Shown: positions 34,183 to 43,175 of the stretch, one piece after another
Layout: the number at the start of each line of letters is the position of its first letter
How positions within the stretch are numbered: position 1 is the first letter of the stretch
DNA from: Cytophagales bacterium
Lineage (GTDB): Bacteria; Bacteroidota; Bacteroidia; Cytophagales; Cyclobacteriaceae
Reading direction: 5' to 3'
Length of the DNA: 50,837 bases
NCBI GenBank assembly: GCA_025359125.1
Contig: JANYHI010000047.1
Coordinates: 1 to 50,837, forward strand
Translations under genes and position numbers: made by a program
The notes under the pieces: model-generated
The model's database searches: none
Told to the model about the DNA's origin: nothing
Seen by the model: only the letters and a program-made list of their open reading frames with translations

Positions 34183-34800
34183 ATGAAAGTAAAAATTGTT
34201 TTGAACTTGGGTAGCACAAGTAACGCACAGGTGTTGGTAGATGCTACACACTACACCACCAACATGACAGATAATGCATTGTTTGCGGCAGCAGACATTG
34301 TAGCGCAGGTAGCGGCCACTGTCACCGCCACCACCAACTTGCGCAATGCTATGAACGCTCCGCTAACCGATGTGAAGACGGACAGCATTAATGCAGCCCG
34401 CGAAGCGTTGGATCGCAACTTGAACATTTTGGCGGCCAAAGTAGAGGCGGTGGCCAACAGCCCCACGCTGGTAGAGAACCAACGTATTGGCATCGTACAC
34501 AGTGCCGGTATGGAGGTGAAAGCGCAGGCGATTCCGAAGAAGCGGGTGTTTAGCGTAACCATCGGCAGCACCGAAGGGAGTGTGCACCTAACCGCTAGCG
34601 GTGGTGCCAACGCGCACGAGTGGCAGTACACTAGCGATGTGGATAATTTCACTAACCGCGTGGCATTGGTAACAACCACTAGGTCTACCATCGACCTAAG
34701 TGGACTGAAGCGCGGCAGCCAGTATGCGTTCTTCCACAAGTCCATTGTATCGGGTGTAGCCACCGATTGGGAAGGTCCGCTTATCACGATTGTGAGTTAG
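34183..34800 (+). CDS. Protein with helical N-terminal half and C-terminal fibronectin type III domain
   Basis: A 205-residue protein. Residues about 1-115 are Ala/Thr/Val-rich and helical (NALFAAADIVAQVAATVTAT and later AREALDRNLNILAAKVEAVA). Residues about 125-205 form an FN3-like sandwich (GSVHLTASGGANAHEWQYT, then TIDLSGLKRGSQYAFFHKSI). No signal peptide is seen. I associate this layout with a class of FN3 proteins common in Bacteroidota whose function is unknown. ATG 34183 (MKVKIVLNLG) is preferred to an in-frame ATG 8 codons earlier. Codons are markedly GC-richer than in neighbouring genes. It is monocistronic, between the dyad array and its own terminator. Confidence 0.7.
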   Translation: MKVKIVLNLGSTSNAQVLVDATHYTTNMTDNALFAAADIVAQVAATVTATTNLRNAMNAPLTDVKTDSINAAREALDRNLNILAAKVEAVANSPTLVENQRIGIVHSAGMEVKAQAIPKKRVFSVTIGSTEGSVHLTASGGANAHEWQYTSDVDNFTNRVALVTTTRSTIDLSGLKRGSQYAFFHKSIVSGVATDWEGPLITIVS

Positions 34801-34825
34801 TGTCTAGCAGGGCTAGGAAAAAAAT

Positions 34826-34869
34826 AAAAGCAACGCTGAAGCCAGAAATGGTTTCGGGGTTGCTTTTTT
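34826..34869 (+). terminator. Intrinsic terminator after the FN3 gene
   Basis: AAAAGCAAC (34826-34834) pairs with GTTGCTTTT (34859-34867), with an inner, G:U-containing extension and a 6-nt loop; a run of T follows. It lies 25 bp after the stop. Confidence 0.85.
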
Positions 34870-34978
34870 AGTTTGCATCTGTTTAATTGCAGAGCGCTCG
34901 GCAGTAGTGGTAGTTTGTCTTTTTAATTTTTAAAATAGCTCCTGAGTGTTTCTTTTTTTATTCCTTCTGAAACAAGAC

Positions 34979-35902
34979 TTACTGAGCAGTAAATAGATAG
35001 GTCCACACATTGGGCAATAGTGCGTTGCCTCCAACGGTTGAAGAATGGTTTGATAGCGCAAGTATATTTAAGGAAAGAGCCTGGGCATTCGAATAAGGTG
35101 CGGTTAAGTTATCCACTAACGTTGGATTTTGCCCCGCGCTTAATAAGCCTAAGCCTTTTAAGTTGGCCAACTGATTACTGAAGGGAACGATTTCATCTTG
35201 CGTATGAAGGAGTGCAAAATATTTGGTTAATGGAGTTTGCCCTGCTTGAGTGAGCCAGTTAGCGGCTGCCGAATAGTAGCTACTGTAATCATTAGGCCCC
35301 GAAAACATTACTACTCTGTCAACTAATTTTTTTTTACCTAAATAGCACGCGTGCCCCGAGCCTTGCGAATGTCCGGCAACAATTATTTTACTCCATTGCA
35401 AGGTATTGGTTGCGGTTAGGTATTGCCCCCAATTTTGATCGGGGTAGGTTTTGTTTAGATAAAGCACCAGTTTGGTCGCGCGCGTTGTTATTGAATTAAA
35501 GACATCTACCGTAACTGCGTTGCTTACTGCGGTGCCAAAGCATACTTCTTCTCGATAGTTATCAAAAATGAATTTGTCAGCGCTTGCCCCCAATGGTGCG
35601 GCCGCCACCTCATTCGGATAAGATAGGTTGATAACATCTAACCCAATTGTTGCCGCGTAGTCAGAAATTAGATTATAGTCTGCGGGGTTGCTAGCACTAC
35701 CCCCGATAAAGAGTAACAATTTATTCAAATGCTTTTGGGTATTTCTTACTACATAGTGTTTTTTATCTGCCGCAGCATAATTTCCATCTGTTTGTATCGG
35801 TGGTACGAGTAGCGAAATATTTTCTGCGGTGGCAGGAGCCGGATTGTCTGTTTTGCAACTGAGTAGCGCAACTGAGAAAAGAATGGCCAGTATAACTTTC
35901 AT
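34979..35902 (-). CDS. Alpha/beta-hydrolase-like lipoprotein (BPSS1187-like)
   Basis: A 307-residue protein with a lipoprotein signal (MKVILAILFSVALLSCKTDN, lipobox LLSC). The nucleophile elbow is AGHSQGSGHA (G-x-S-x-G), and the later LHTQDEIVPF and SNHSSTVGG blocks may provide the acid and His. The middle FIGGSASNPADYNL and LSYPNEVA resemble the BPSS1187-like hydrolase family. Esterase or lipase-like action at the cell surface is inferred; the substrate is unknown. It diverges from prfB across 160 bp. Confidence 0.75.
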   Translation of the reverse strand: MKVILAILFSVALLSCKTDNPAPATAENISLLVPPIQTDGNYAAADKKHYVVRNTQKHLNKLLLFIGGSASNPADYNLISDYAATIGLDVINLSYPNEVAAAPLGASADKFIFDNYREEVCFGTAVSNAVTVDVFNSITTRATKLVLYLNKTYPDQNWGQYLTATNTLQWSKIIVAGHSQGSGHACYLGKKKLVDRVVMFSGPNDYSSYYSAAANWLTQAGQTPLTKYFALLHTQDEIVPFSNQLANLKGLGLLSAGQNPTLVDNLTAPYSNAQALSLNILALSNHSSTVGGNALLPNVWTYLFTAQ

Positions 35903-36040
35903 GGTAAGGTAATTTTAAAAGCTCTTATGACGGAGAGTTCAATAATACAAAAAACTAGGATAATAACAGCGGGTAATATTACTCGCATTCAAGAGAAGTT
36001 TTAGCTGTAAATTTCCTTCTTACTACTTCCTACTATTTCT

Positions 36041-36048
36041 TATTTTTG
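36041..36048 (+). promoter_or_regulatory. Candidate -7 element for prfB
   Basis: TATTTTTG matches TAnnTTTG and ends 14 nt before the prfB ATG at 36063, a normal spacing. Confidence 0.45.
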
Positions 36049-36062
36049 TTCAAATTTTAGTA

Positions 36063-37164
36063 ATGACTACCGAGAACTTAAAGGATCTAAAAGCCCGTGT
36101 TGCCGCCCTCAGGCGGTATCTTTGACTACGACCGCAAAATTGTAGAGATCGAAGACGAAGAACGTATTACCCACCAAGCCGACTTCTGGAACAAACCCAA
36201 AGAGTCGGAAGTAATTCTCAAAAACATTCGCGCCAAAAAAATATGGACGGATGCTTACACACAAGTAAACAAACATGTTGAAGACCTGGAAGTGTTGAAC
36301 GAATTTCATCTGGCTGGTGATGTTAGTGAAGAAGAGCTAGACAAAGATTACCTCAAAGCTGCTAAAGCAGTAGAAGAGCTCGAATTTAAAAAGATGTTGA
36401 GTCACGAAGAAGATCAACTCAGCGCAGTGTTGGAAATCAACCCCGGTGCAGGTGGTACGGAGAGCAACGATTGGGCAGACATGATCAATCGCATGTACAT
36501 TATGTGGGGTGAGAAGAGTGGATACAAAGTTTCTCAGATCGATTACCAATCGGGCGAGGTGGCCGGAATTAAATCAGCAACCTTAGAAATAGAGGGACCG
36601 TTTGCCTACGGCAAACTAAAATCTGAAATTGGCGTGCATCGGTTGGTTCGCATTTCTCCTTTTGACTCTAACCAACGCAGGCATACTTCTTTTGCTTCGG
36701 TGTTTGTGTATCCTAAAGTAGACGACACTATTCAGATTGAAGTAAACCCAGCCGATATAGAAATACAAACATCACGCTCGGGCGGAGCAGGCGGCCAAAA
36801 TGTAAATAAAGTAGAAACCAAAGTGCAGCTTACGCACAAGCCAACAGGCATTGTGATTGTGTGCCAGGTAGAACGCTCGCAACACGCCAACCGCGAACGC
36901 GCCATGCAAATGTTGAAATCAAAACTATATCAGCGCGAAATGGAAAAGCGCAATGTTGCACGGGATAAAGTAGAAGCCGGAAAAATGAAAATTGATTTTG
37001 GATCACAGATCAGAAACTATGTTTTGCATCCGTATAAATTGGTGAAAGATGCACGCACGGGAGTGGAGAGCCATGATGCACAACGTGTACTGGATGGAGA
37101 TCTTGATGATTTTATAAAAGCATATTTATTAGAAGGCCAGGAGGCTGCCACAAAAAATGAGTAA
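36063..37164 (+). CDS. prfB: Peptide chain release factor 2, expressed by programmed +1 frameshift
   Basis: A 366-residue factor that recognises UGA and UAA stops. The first frame is 20 codons ([20 protein letters not shown]) ending CTT TGA at 36120-36125; slipping forward one base continues as GAC (36124 on). The sequence AGGCGGTATCTTTGAC closely matches the RF2 site, with a Shine-Dalgarno-like AGGCGG upstream of CTT TGA C; low RF2 increases the shift and so its own synthesis. The second frame has the SPF anticodon-like motif (RISPFDSN) and the GGQ motif ([11 protein letters not shown]) that triggers peptide release. It overlaps the MFS gene by 8 nt. Confidence 0.95.
36111..36126 (+). promoter_or_regulatory. 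prfB programmed frameshift site
   Basis: AGG CGG TAT CTT TGA C, where the ribosome can slip from CTT to the overlapping TTT and read on in the +1 frame. The classical site is AGG GGG TAT CTT TGA C; one base differs in the Shine-Dalgarno-like part. Confidence 0.9.
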
Positions 37165-38332
37165 CAGAAATCCTGGCCACGCGTACAATTCGCATTTCTG
37201 GTTGGTTTGTGTAAGCTCTATTTTATTCTTCGCTAGCTTTAATATGATCGTTCCGGAGCTACCGGAATATCTCACCAATTTGGGCGGGGCATCTTACAAG
37301 GGATTTATCATTTCACTCTTTACACTTACGGCTATGCTATCGCGGCCATTTAGCGGCAAGCTTACCGATATGCTTGGGCGAAAACCTGTGATGATGGTAG
37401 GAGGGATTGTTTGCTTGATCTGTAGCTTACTCTATCCAGTGCTTACTACTGTTGCCGGATTTTTATTGCTGCGATTGTTGCATGGATTTTCTACTGGCTT
37501 TTCGCCTACCGGAGTAACAGCTTATATAACCGATACCATACCAAACAATAAACGTGGCGAAGCAATGGGCTGGATTGGTACAGCGGGTGCGTTGGGCATG
37601 GCCGGTGGCCCTGCTATTGGTGGAGCCGTGGCTAATAATTTTGGATTAGATGTTATGTTTTATGTGTCGTCCTTTTTCGCGTTAGGCGCTGTTGCCATCA
37701 TGTTTACCATTGGTGAAACATTGAAAGAAAAGAAAAAAGTAACATGGCGAGTTTTAAAAATTTCTAAGAAAGACTTAATAGAACCATTGGTGATCGCCCC
37801 AGCATTGGTAATGTTACTTACGGCTTATTCTTATGGCACAGCTTTCACGCTGCTGCCTGACTATGGATCATTTCTCGGAATTAAAAATAAAGGATTACTC
37901 TTTACTTTTTTAACGGTGTCTTCATTAGCAGTCCGCTTGATTGCCGGAAAAGCTTCTGACCGTTACGGTCGTGTAGCCGTGTTGCGCATTTCCGTTCCGT
38001 TGATGATGATAGCCATGCTTACCTTTGGTTTTGCAGATAGCACCTCGATGTTAATTGTTGGTTCTGTATTGTATGGGCTGGCACAAGGTTCTACATCACC
38101 AACTTTGTTAGCGTGGGCTACAGACTTATGCGATGAGCAACACAGGGGAAGAGGCATTGCCTTCTTTTATATTTTTATGGAATTAGGAATTGGTTTAGGC
38201 GCATTGATTTCTTCTTTTATTTATGCCAATGAACCAAGTAGGTTCTTACAAACTTTTGTGGTGTGTGCATCGCTTTGTGGGATTGCTTTTTTATATTTAG
38301 TTGTAAAATTAAAATCGCGCTATGCTCACTAA
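37157..38332 (+). CDS. Major facilitator superfamily transporter
   Basis: A 391-residue, 12-helix MFS protein. The loop 2-3 signature is [17 protein letters not shown], and the motif repeats in the second half as [17 protein letters not shown]. The helix-5 motif ([16 protein letters not shown]) suggests a drug/H+-type antiporter rather than an uptake symporter, but the substrate is unknown. It overlaps prfB by 8 nt and the next gene by 11 nt, so the three are probably co-transcribed. Confidence 0.9.
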   Translation: MSNRNPGHAYNSHFWLVCVSSILFFASFNMIVPELPEYLTNLGGASYKGFIISLFTLTAMLSRPFSGKLTDMLGRKPVMMVGGIVCLICSLLYPVLTTVAGFLLLRLLHGFSTGFSPTGVTAYITDTIPNNKRGEAMGWIGTAGALGMAGGPAIGGAVANNFGLDVMFYVSSFFALGAVAIMFTIGETLKEKKKVTWRVLKISKKDLIEPLVIAPALVMLLTAYSYGTAFTLLPDYGSFLGIKNKGLLFTFLTVSSLAVRLIAGKASDRYGRVAVLRISVPLMMIAMLTFGFADSTSMLIVGSVLYGLAQGSTSPTLLAWATDLCDEQHRGRGIAFFYIFMELGIGLGALISSFIYANEPSRFLQTFVVCASLCGIAFLYLVVKLKSRYAH

Positions 38333-39014
38333 GAAATCGCTCCCCATTTTTATTTTTGCACTGGCTGCATCAGTAGAAATAGTTACTCCGATTTTTTCTT
38401 GGCCCGATCGTCATCTAATTTTTAAGCCATTAATAATGGGAGGGCTTATTGCGCACTATTTAATTTTTTCGCCTCATCGATCTGTTTTGTTTTTGGTGGC
38501 ATTAAGCTTTTGTTGGGTGGGAGATGTGCTCTTAATCTTTGTATCTTCTAATGAATTATTTTTTATAGGAGGGTTGATCAGTTTTTTACTTGGCCATGTG
38601 ATGTATATTTTCTGCTATCGAAAGTTACGGATGGCGCCCAGCACAAATGAATTACTAGGTTCACAAAAAGTAAGATTTTCTTTTCCTATTATTTTGGCAG
38701 GCACCGGCTTGGTGGTGATTCTCTACCCTTCGATAGGTGCATTAAAAATTCCGGTAATGATTTATGCACTTGCCATTACGCTAATGGCAATTAGTGCGCT
38801 ACTCCGATATGGGCGCACCTCTCTCAAAAGTTTTAGTTTTATTTTCTTCGGAGCTATTTTATTTATGACCTCCGATTCACTTTTGGCAATTAATAAATTT
38901 AAAGAACCCTTTGCCTTAGCAGGCACTTTAATTATGCTTACCTACTGTGCTGCGCAATTTTTTATTGTAGAGGGAGCTTTGGCTCATGAAAAAAAGTATT
39001 TTCAGTATTCATAA
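38322..39014 (+). CDS. Lysoplasmalogenase-like (YhhN family) membrane protein
   Basis: A 230-residue, eight-helix protein of the YhhN/TMEM86 family. Conserved segments are SFCWVGDVLLIF, FLLGHVMYIFCYRK and GAILFMTSDSLLAINKF, whose acidic and His residues are thought to form the active site. Members hydrolyse the vinyl-ether bond of lysoplasmalogen; in bacteria the true substrate is unclear. It overlaps the upstream MFS gene by 11 nt and its end overlaps the convergent mgtC-like gene by 13 nt. Confidence 0.85.
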   Translation: MLTKKSLPIFIFALAASVEIVTPIFSWPDRHLIFKPLIMGGLIAHYLIFSPHRSVLFLVALSFCWVGDVLLIFVSSNELFFIGGLISFLLGHVMYIFCYRKLRMAPSTNELLGSQKVRFSFPIILAGTGLVVILYPSIGALKIPVMIYALAITLMAISALLRYGRTSLKSFSFIFFGAILFMTSDSLLAINKFKEPFALAGTLIMLTYCAAQFFIVEGALAHEKKYFQYS

Positions 39015-39646
39015 GCAATTACTCGCTCATCTTCCTTCAAAATTTTGTTGAGGTGATCTAGTCTCTTCTCTTTCCCAAACACTTCGTACACCACCACAAA
39101 ATGATGGGCTTCTTTTAAGTCACGTTTTTTAGTGAATCCTAACTTTAGTTTATCGAGATCATCTTCCCAATGACTTTGAAAGTCGCCAGTGATTTTAAAA
39201 CTGATTTTGTAGGTTCTGGATTGGTGCCACATTTCTACCACTCGCTGTAGTTTTTCTAATCCTGTTAGCACTACTAACACTACGCACGAGCTTACAATAG
39301 CAATAAAATATTCGCCTGCACCTACAGCCATACCCAATGCAGCGCAAATCCAAATAGTAGTGGCGGTAGTAATTCCAGTAATGGTCATTCCATCTTTAAA
39401 AATAACGCCAGCACCCAGGAAACCAACTCCGGTTACAATAGTAGAAGCAATGCGATCGGGTGCAGCGCCTCCAATGGAAAAAGAAAGTTCTGTAAAAATT
39501 GTAGAGCCTAGGCAAATCATAATCATGGTGCGAAGGCCAGCCGCTTTGCTACGATACTCTCTTTCTAAGCCAATTGATGTTCCTATCATAAAAGAGATCA
39601 CTAGACGTAAGCCCATTTCCATGTCTACATTCAAATCCATATGCAT
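39002..39646 (-). CDS. MgtC/SapB family membrane protein
   Basis: A 214-residue inner-membrane protein. The N-terminal half has the MgtC fold (GLRLVISFMIGTSIGLEREY, GLRTMIMICLGS, GVGFLGAGVIFKDG and TATTIWICAALGMAVG) with about five helices; the C-terminal half (about 135-214) is a soluble, ACT-like domain (YKISFKITGDFQSHW). Known members take part in Mg2+ or ATP homeostasis and in virulence. The start is ATG 39646 (or 39640); earlier in-frame ATGs lie beyond the terminator at 39687-39716 and would read through it. It converges with, and overlaps by 13 nt, the lysoplasmalogenase gene. Confidence 0.85.
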   Translation of the reverse strand: MHMDLNVDMEMGLRLVISFMIGTSIGLEREYRSKAAGLRTMIMICLGSTIFTELSFSIGGAAPDRIASTIVTGVGFLGAGVIFKDGMTITGITTATTIWICAALGMAVGAGEYFIAIVSSCVVLVVLTGLEKLQRVVEMWHQSRTYKISFKITGDFQSHWEDDLDKLKLGFTKKRDLKEAHHFVVVYEVFGKEKRLDHLNKILKEDERVIAYEY

Positions 39647-39684
39647 TTCGTATTGAATAGAAATGTAGTAAGATATTTTACAAA

Positions 39685-39716
39685 TGAAAAAAGCGGAAGC
39701 TTTCGCCTCCGCTTTG
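39685..39716 (-). terminator. Intrinsic terminator for the GIN-domain gene
   Basis: On the minus strand AAAGCGGA (39715-39708) pairs with TCCGCTTT (39697-39690), loop about 10 nt with extra GC pairing, followed by a T-run. It lies 52 bp after the GIN gene stop and before the mgtC-like ATG. Confidence 0.8.
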
Positions 39717-39766
39717 ACTGTTACCATTTTACTGATAACTGTTTACGAATAACTTCTAACTAAAGT

Positions 39767-40579
39767 CTACATCTTCCTCACCTTTCCGCTGCCCGATGCA
39801 TTTCCGTTTACATGATTAGGATTGCCTTTGTAAGATACCGTGCCACTGCCAGAGATATTGGCGTCTAATTCGCTGTTCACATGAATTTCAACATCGCCAG
39901 AACCTGAGATGCGCACATCACATTTATCAACCACTAAATTTGCAGCATAAACTTTTCCGGAACCACTGATATTTGTTTTAATTTCTTTGGCTGTACCGCT
40001 GCCTTCAAATTTCCCTGAGCCAGAAATTCCGATATCTGCCAATTCGCTGATAGAAAGTGCTGCAATTACTTTGCCCGATCCGCTGATGTCGCTTTCAATG
40101 CTTTTGCAAGAACCTTTTACATCAATACGACCAGAGCCGGATACATCCGCTTCTAATTCTCCTGATACCGTTACGTCTGTTTGCAAGGAGCCCGATCCGC
40201 TTACATTTAAATCTAATTGACTGGTTGTAATTTTTCCTTCCGTAATTAAATCACCAGAACCGGAAACACTCATTGCAGTAATATCTTTTACGGTAATATA
40301 AACCATAATGCGCTCGCTGTCTCCCCAGCTCCAGTTCCAATTATCTTCATTTCCAATTACTAGCTTATCGCCTTTCACTTCGGTTTCAATTTTAGAGAGT
40401 GCTTCTTTGCTTCCTTCCAATTCTACTTTTTGCGGACTACCTTGTCGTAATACCAATTTGCCGGGCACGCGGAAAGAGATTTTTGAGAAGGTAGTAACGT
40501 TGCGCACTTCTTTTGTCTGCGCAGAGGCTAATCCGGAAACAACAAGAAGAACGAACAATAACTGATAAGATTTTTTCAT
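39767..40579 (-). CDS. Secreted GIN-domain (DUF2807) putative adhesin
   Basis: A 270-residue protein with a signal peptide (MKKSYQLLFVLLVVSGLASAQ). The body shows the Bacteroidota head-GIN domain: VTTFSKISFRVPGKLVLRQG at the start, then about ten regularly spaced SGSG words (SVSGSGDLI, NVSGSGSLQ, DVSGSGRIDV and so on), predicted to form a right-handed beta helix on the cell surface. Members are often called auto-transporter adhesins, though this rests on structure. A strong terminator follows. Confidence 0.87.
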   Translation of the reverse strand: MKKSYQLLFVLLVVSGLASAQTKEVRNVTTFSKISFRVPGKLVLRQGSPQKVELEGSKEALSKIETEVKGDKLVIGNEDNWNWSWGDSERIMVYITVKDITAMSVSGSGDLITEGKITTSQLDLNVSGSGSLQTDVTVSGELEADVSGSGRIDVKGSCKSIESDISGSGKVIAALSISELADIGISGSGKFEGSGTAKEIKTNISGSGKVYAANLVVDKCDVRISGSGDVEIHVNSELDANISGSGTVSYKGNPNHVNGNASGSGKVRKM

Positions 40580-40904
40580 AGAATATAATTTTGAATTGTT
40601 AGGTTCTTTTTAATTATTCTATAGACCATTCTTTATGTAAAAGGGTTGCATAGCTACGTTTGGTTAGACGAATTTATTTAAGTAGAGGTTGCATTGCCTA
40701 GCAGATTGGTCGTAAATGGGATTTTTGGTTTACTCTTTCGGCCCGGGATGGAGCGCATGTTTGAGCCCGAAGTGGCAAGTGGGTAAGGTGGCGAGTAGCG
40801 ACAGCCCGACAAGGCCGCCTTATTTTTGATTTAGCCTTCTAACTATTTCAATGAGGCTCTTACTATTTTTTTGAGTTTATTGCGAATCAAATTCTAAGAT
40901 CATT
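40580..40904. other. Divergent intergenic region containing element copy C
   Basis: A 325-bp spacer between the divergent GIN-domain and MFS genes. Apart from the GC-rich element at 40739-40819 it is AT-rich and no promoter pair was clear. Confidence 0.5.
40739..40819 (-). repeat. Structured GC-rich intergenic element, copy C (inverse orientation)
   Basis: Read on the minus strand it begins GGCGGCCTTGTCGGGCTGTC and ends GCGCTCCATCCCGGGCCG. The outer stem pairs CGGCC (40739-40743) with GGCCG (40813-40817). It shares with copies A and B the 5' block GTC-n-(n)GCT and the 3' block C(T)CC/TATC before the closing stem. Sequence agreement is weaker than between A and B. Confidence 0.45.
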
Positions 40905-42152
40905 ATGTCTTCTACTAAAACGCCCGCACTTGGTTTTATTTTTATTACTATCCTGATTGATTGCATTGGTTTTGGTGTGATTATACCCGTGATGCCAAGC
41001 CTGATTATGCAGTTGGGAAATGTAGGAAATAGTGAAGCCTCGCGCCTCGGTGGCTATTTGCTATTTGCATTTGCAGCCATGCAATTTTTATGTGCGCCTA
41101 TTATGGGTGCATTGAGTGATCAGTATGGAAGAAGACCTGTGCTATTGGCATCTCTTTTTGGTTTTGGATTAGATTATGTTTTTCTGGCATTTGCACCTTC
41201 CATTGCTTGGCTTTTTCTCGGTCGTTTTATTGCCGGTGCTATGGGGGCGAGTTTCACTACAGCCAGCGCTTACATTGCTGACATAAGCACACCCGAAAAA
41301 CGTGCGCAAAATTTTGGGCTGATAGGAGCGGCCTTTGGGTTAGGTTTTATAATCGGCCCAGCCGTTGGTGGGTTGCTTGGAAATTATGGAGCGAAAATTC
41401 CTTTTCTTGTGGCAGCTGGTCTTAGCTTAGTTAACTGCCTGTATGGATTTTTTATTTTACCCGAATCGCTAAAGCCAGAAAATACAAGAAAGTTTGAATG
41501 GAAGCGCGCTAACCCTATTAACTCATTATTAAATCTTAGACGTTATCCGGTAATCATTGGCTTGGTGGCCTCACTTATTTTAATTTATGTAGCCGCACAT
41601 GCGGTGCAAAGTAATTGGTCGTTCTACACCATTGAAAAATTTAAGTGGAGTCCGGCCATGATTGGTTGGTCGCTCACTGCGGTAGGAGTTTTAATTTCTA
41701 TTGTGCAGGGCGGATTGATTCGAATTATTATTCCAAAGCTTGGGCAAAAGAATTCGCTTTACGTGGGGCTTGCTTTGTATAGTTTAGGCTTTGTACTTTT
41801 TAGTTTTGCCACACAAGGTTGGATGATGTTTGCTTTTTTAATTCCGTACTGTCTGGGCGGAATTGCAGGACCAGCTATACAAGGAATTATTTCTTCGCAG
41901 GTGCCCTCGAACGAGCAGGGAGAACTGCAAGGAGCGCTTACCGGTTTGATGAGCGCTACTTCAATTATTGGTCCGTTGTTGATGACTCAACTGTTTAGCT
42001 ATTTTACAGCACCTACCACCTCTATTTATTTTCCGGGTGCACCTATGCTGATGGGTGCATTTTTAACATTATTGAGTTTAGGATTGGCCATGAAATCACT
42101 TGGTCACTTTCCCAACAGCAGCACGATCTCTAGTCAAGTACCGAATCATTAA
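40905..42152 (+). CDS. Tet-type MFS drug/H+ antiporter
   Basis: A 415-residue, 12-helix MFS protein. The start [19 protein letters not shown] (here [17 protein letters not shown]), the loop 2-3 motif [17 protein letters not shown] and the helix-5 motif [15 protein letters not shown] match the TCR/Tet multidrug group. Such pumps export tetracyclines or other drugs, but many chromosomal relatives have no known substrate. It stands alone downstream of the divergent GIN gene. The C-terminal tail ([12 protein letters not shown]) is polar. Confidence 0.9.
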   Translation: MSSTKTPALGFIFITILIDCIGFGVIIPVMPSLIMQLGNVGNSEASRLGGYLLFAFAAMQFLCAPIMGALSDQYGRRPVLLASLFGFGLDYVFLAFAPSIAWLFLGRFIAGAMGASFTTASAYIADISTPEKRAQNFGLIGAAFGLGFIIGPAVGGLLGNYGAKIPFLVAAGLSLVNCLYGFFILPESLKPENTRKFEWKRANPINSLLNLRRYPVIIGLVASLILIYVAAHAVQSNWSFYTIEKFKWSPAMIGWSLTAVGVLISIVQGGLIRIIIPKLGQKNSLYVGLALYSLGFVLFSFATQGWMMFAFLIPYCLGGIAGPAIQGIISSQVPSNEQGELQGALTGLMSATSIIGPLLMTQLFSYFTAPTTSIYFPGAPMLMGAFLTLLSLGLAMKSLGHFPNSSTISSQVPNH

Positions 42153-42258
42153 ACTAAGAGAATCTAATACGGTAAATCTACTTTGTATAATTAAATTAGT
42201 TGCACTTATTGAAAGTGAAATACAAAAAATTAAAAGTACTAAAGCGAGTTACTTTAAT

Positions 42259-42594
42259 TTATACAGTTTGAAGATAATCTCTCCAATCCCTTAATAATTT
42301 TTGAAGTTGATAGGTAGAAACTGAAGATTCTTTTTCTCCGAAGTTATAAAGAATCTTCGTTTGGAATTTAGTTACTTCAATGATGCATGCATCTGATCCT
42401 CCAAACGAATAACTTTTCTTTTCTTCCTTTCGTACCTTTTCAATATTTTTTAGCACGACCTCGACACCCTTAGTAGTTTGTAAGTGGCCATTGGCCAAAT
42501 CGGCCAGCATGCTAAATGGTTTTTTTATTTTTAAAATGGGGCGAGGCTTTTCACCTCCCCATATTCTTTTTTTGCTAAAGGTATATTCTAACAT
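42259..42594 (-). CDS. Small hypothetical protein, probable immunity protein for the EndoU-like toxin
   Basis: A 111-residue soluble protein with no signal peptide and no family I recognise. It is mixed alpha/beta (EYTFSKKRIWGGEKPRPILK, FSMLADLANGHLQTTKGVEV, TYQLQKLLRDWRDYLQ). It begins 3 bp after the stop of the secreted nuclease-like gene and on the same strand, which is the usual place for an immunity protein. The cytoplasmic prediction fits protection against re-entering toxin. Immunity is inferred from position only. Confidence 0.5.
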   Translation of the reverse strand: MLEYTFSKKRIWGGEKPRPILKIKKPFSMLADLANGHLQTTKGVEVVLKNIEKVRKEEKKSYSFGGSDACIIEVTKFQTKILYNFGEKESSVSTYQLQKLLRDWRDYLQTV

Positions 42595-42597
42595 GAT

Positions 42598-43077
42598 TTA
42601 TCGTGTCCAATCTTTAGGAAATGCGGAAGAAATATTACCATCTGACTTCACATACATTTGAATAATAATTCCTTCCTTACATTTTCCTTCCCACAATTCG
42701 CCATTTACTTTTCGTTTGGAGTGGTAAGCTTCCTGTATGGCTTCTAATGTTTTCTCTTCGCTCCACGATTCTGGATAGAAAGTAGAAAATCCTTGGTTAG
42801 AAATCTTGGCAATCCATCGTCCATTTTCGTCTTTTACTTTCACTTTTGCTTTAAAAATATCTTTTGGGCCGTTTTTTCTTGACTTGTCTGCCAGTTGAGA
42901 AGTTTTGTATTTGGTTATGGCAAAAATGTGATGGCAGCCTACAGCTTTTCCTTGGCGGTTTATTTCGCCTTGAAAAATATGTCGTTTTGTTTTTTCAGAG
43001 ATGATTTGACCCGGTGAGAAAGATGGCAATGCCAATGCAAGGGAAATAACAAAAGCTTTGATAGCATTGGCTGACAT
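42598..43077 (-). CDS. Secreted EndoU-like nuclease (candidate toxin)
   Basis: A 159-residue protein with a signal peptide (about 1-23, cleavage before QIISE). The body resembles bacterial EndoU nuclease domains: RHIFQGEINRQGKAVGCHH gives two histidines (His33 and His49 or His50) about 16 apart, as in the EndoU active site. FYPESWSEEKTLEAIQEAYH matches the family's later block, and GIIIQMYVKSDGNISSAFP the C-terminal strand. EndoU toxins cut RNA after being delivered to rival cells. Here the domain stands alone behind a plain Sec signal, with no delivery module, and is followed by a small gene that may encode immunity. Identification is by eye; a structural match would settle it. Confidence 0.6.
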   Translation of the reverse strand: MSANAIKAFVISLALALPSFSPGQIISEKTKRHIFQGEINRQGKAVGCHHIFAITKYKTSQLADKSRKNGPKDIFKAKVKVKDENGRWIAKISNQGFSTFYPESWSEEKTLEAIQEAYHSKRKVNGELWEGKCKEGIIIQMYVKSDGNISSAFPKDWTR

Positions 43078-43175
43078 GGAAAACTTTTTTTTTAAAGGTA
43101 AGCTTCTGCCTTTGTAAAACTATAACATCGGAACTTTATTTGGATAGAAAATTTCAGAAACTAGATATGCTTTAC

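Noticed and set aside
34251-34787. 178-codon open frame opposite the FN3 gene
   Set aside because: Mirror of a GC-rich coding frame; the plus-strand frame has domain logic and a terminator.
36097-37164. prfB starting at the in-frame GTG 36097
   Set aside because: The ATG at 36063 with the CTT TGA C shift gives the normal RF2 N terminus and regulation.
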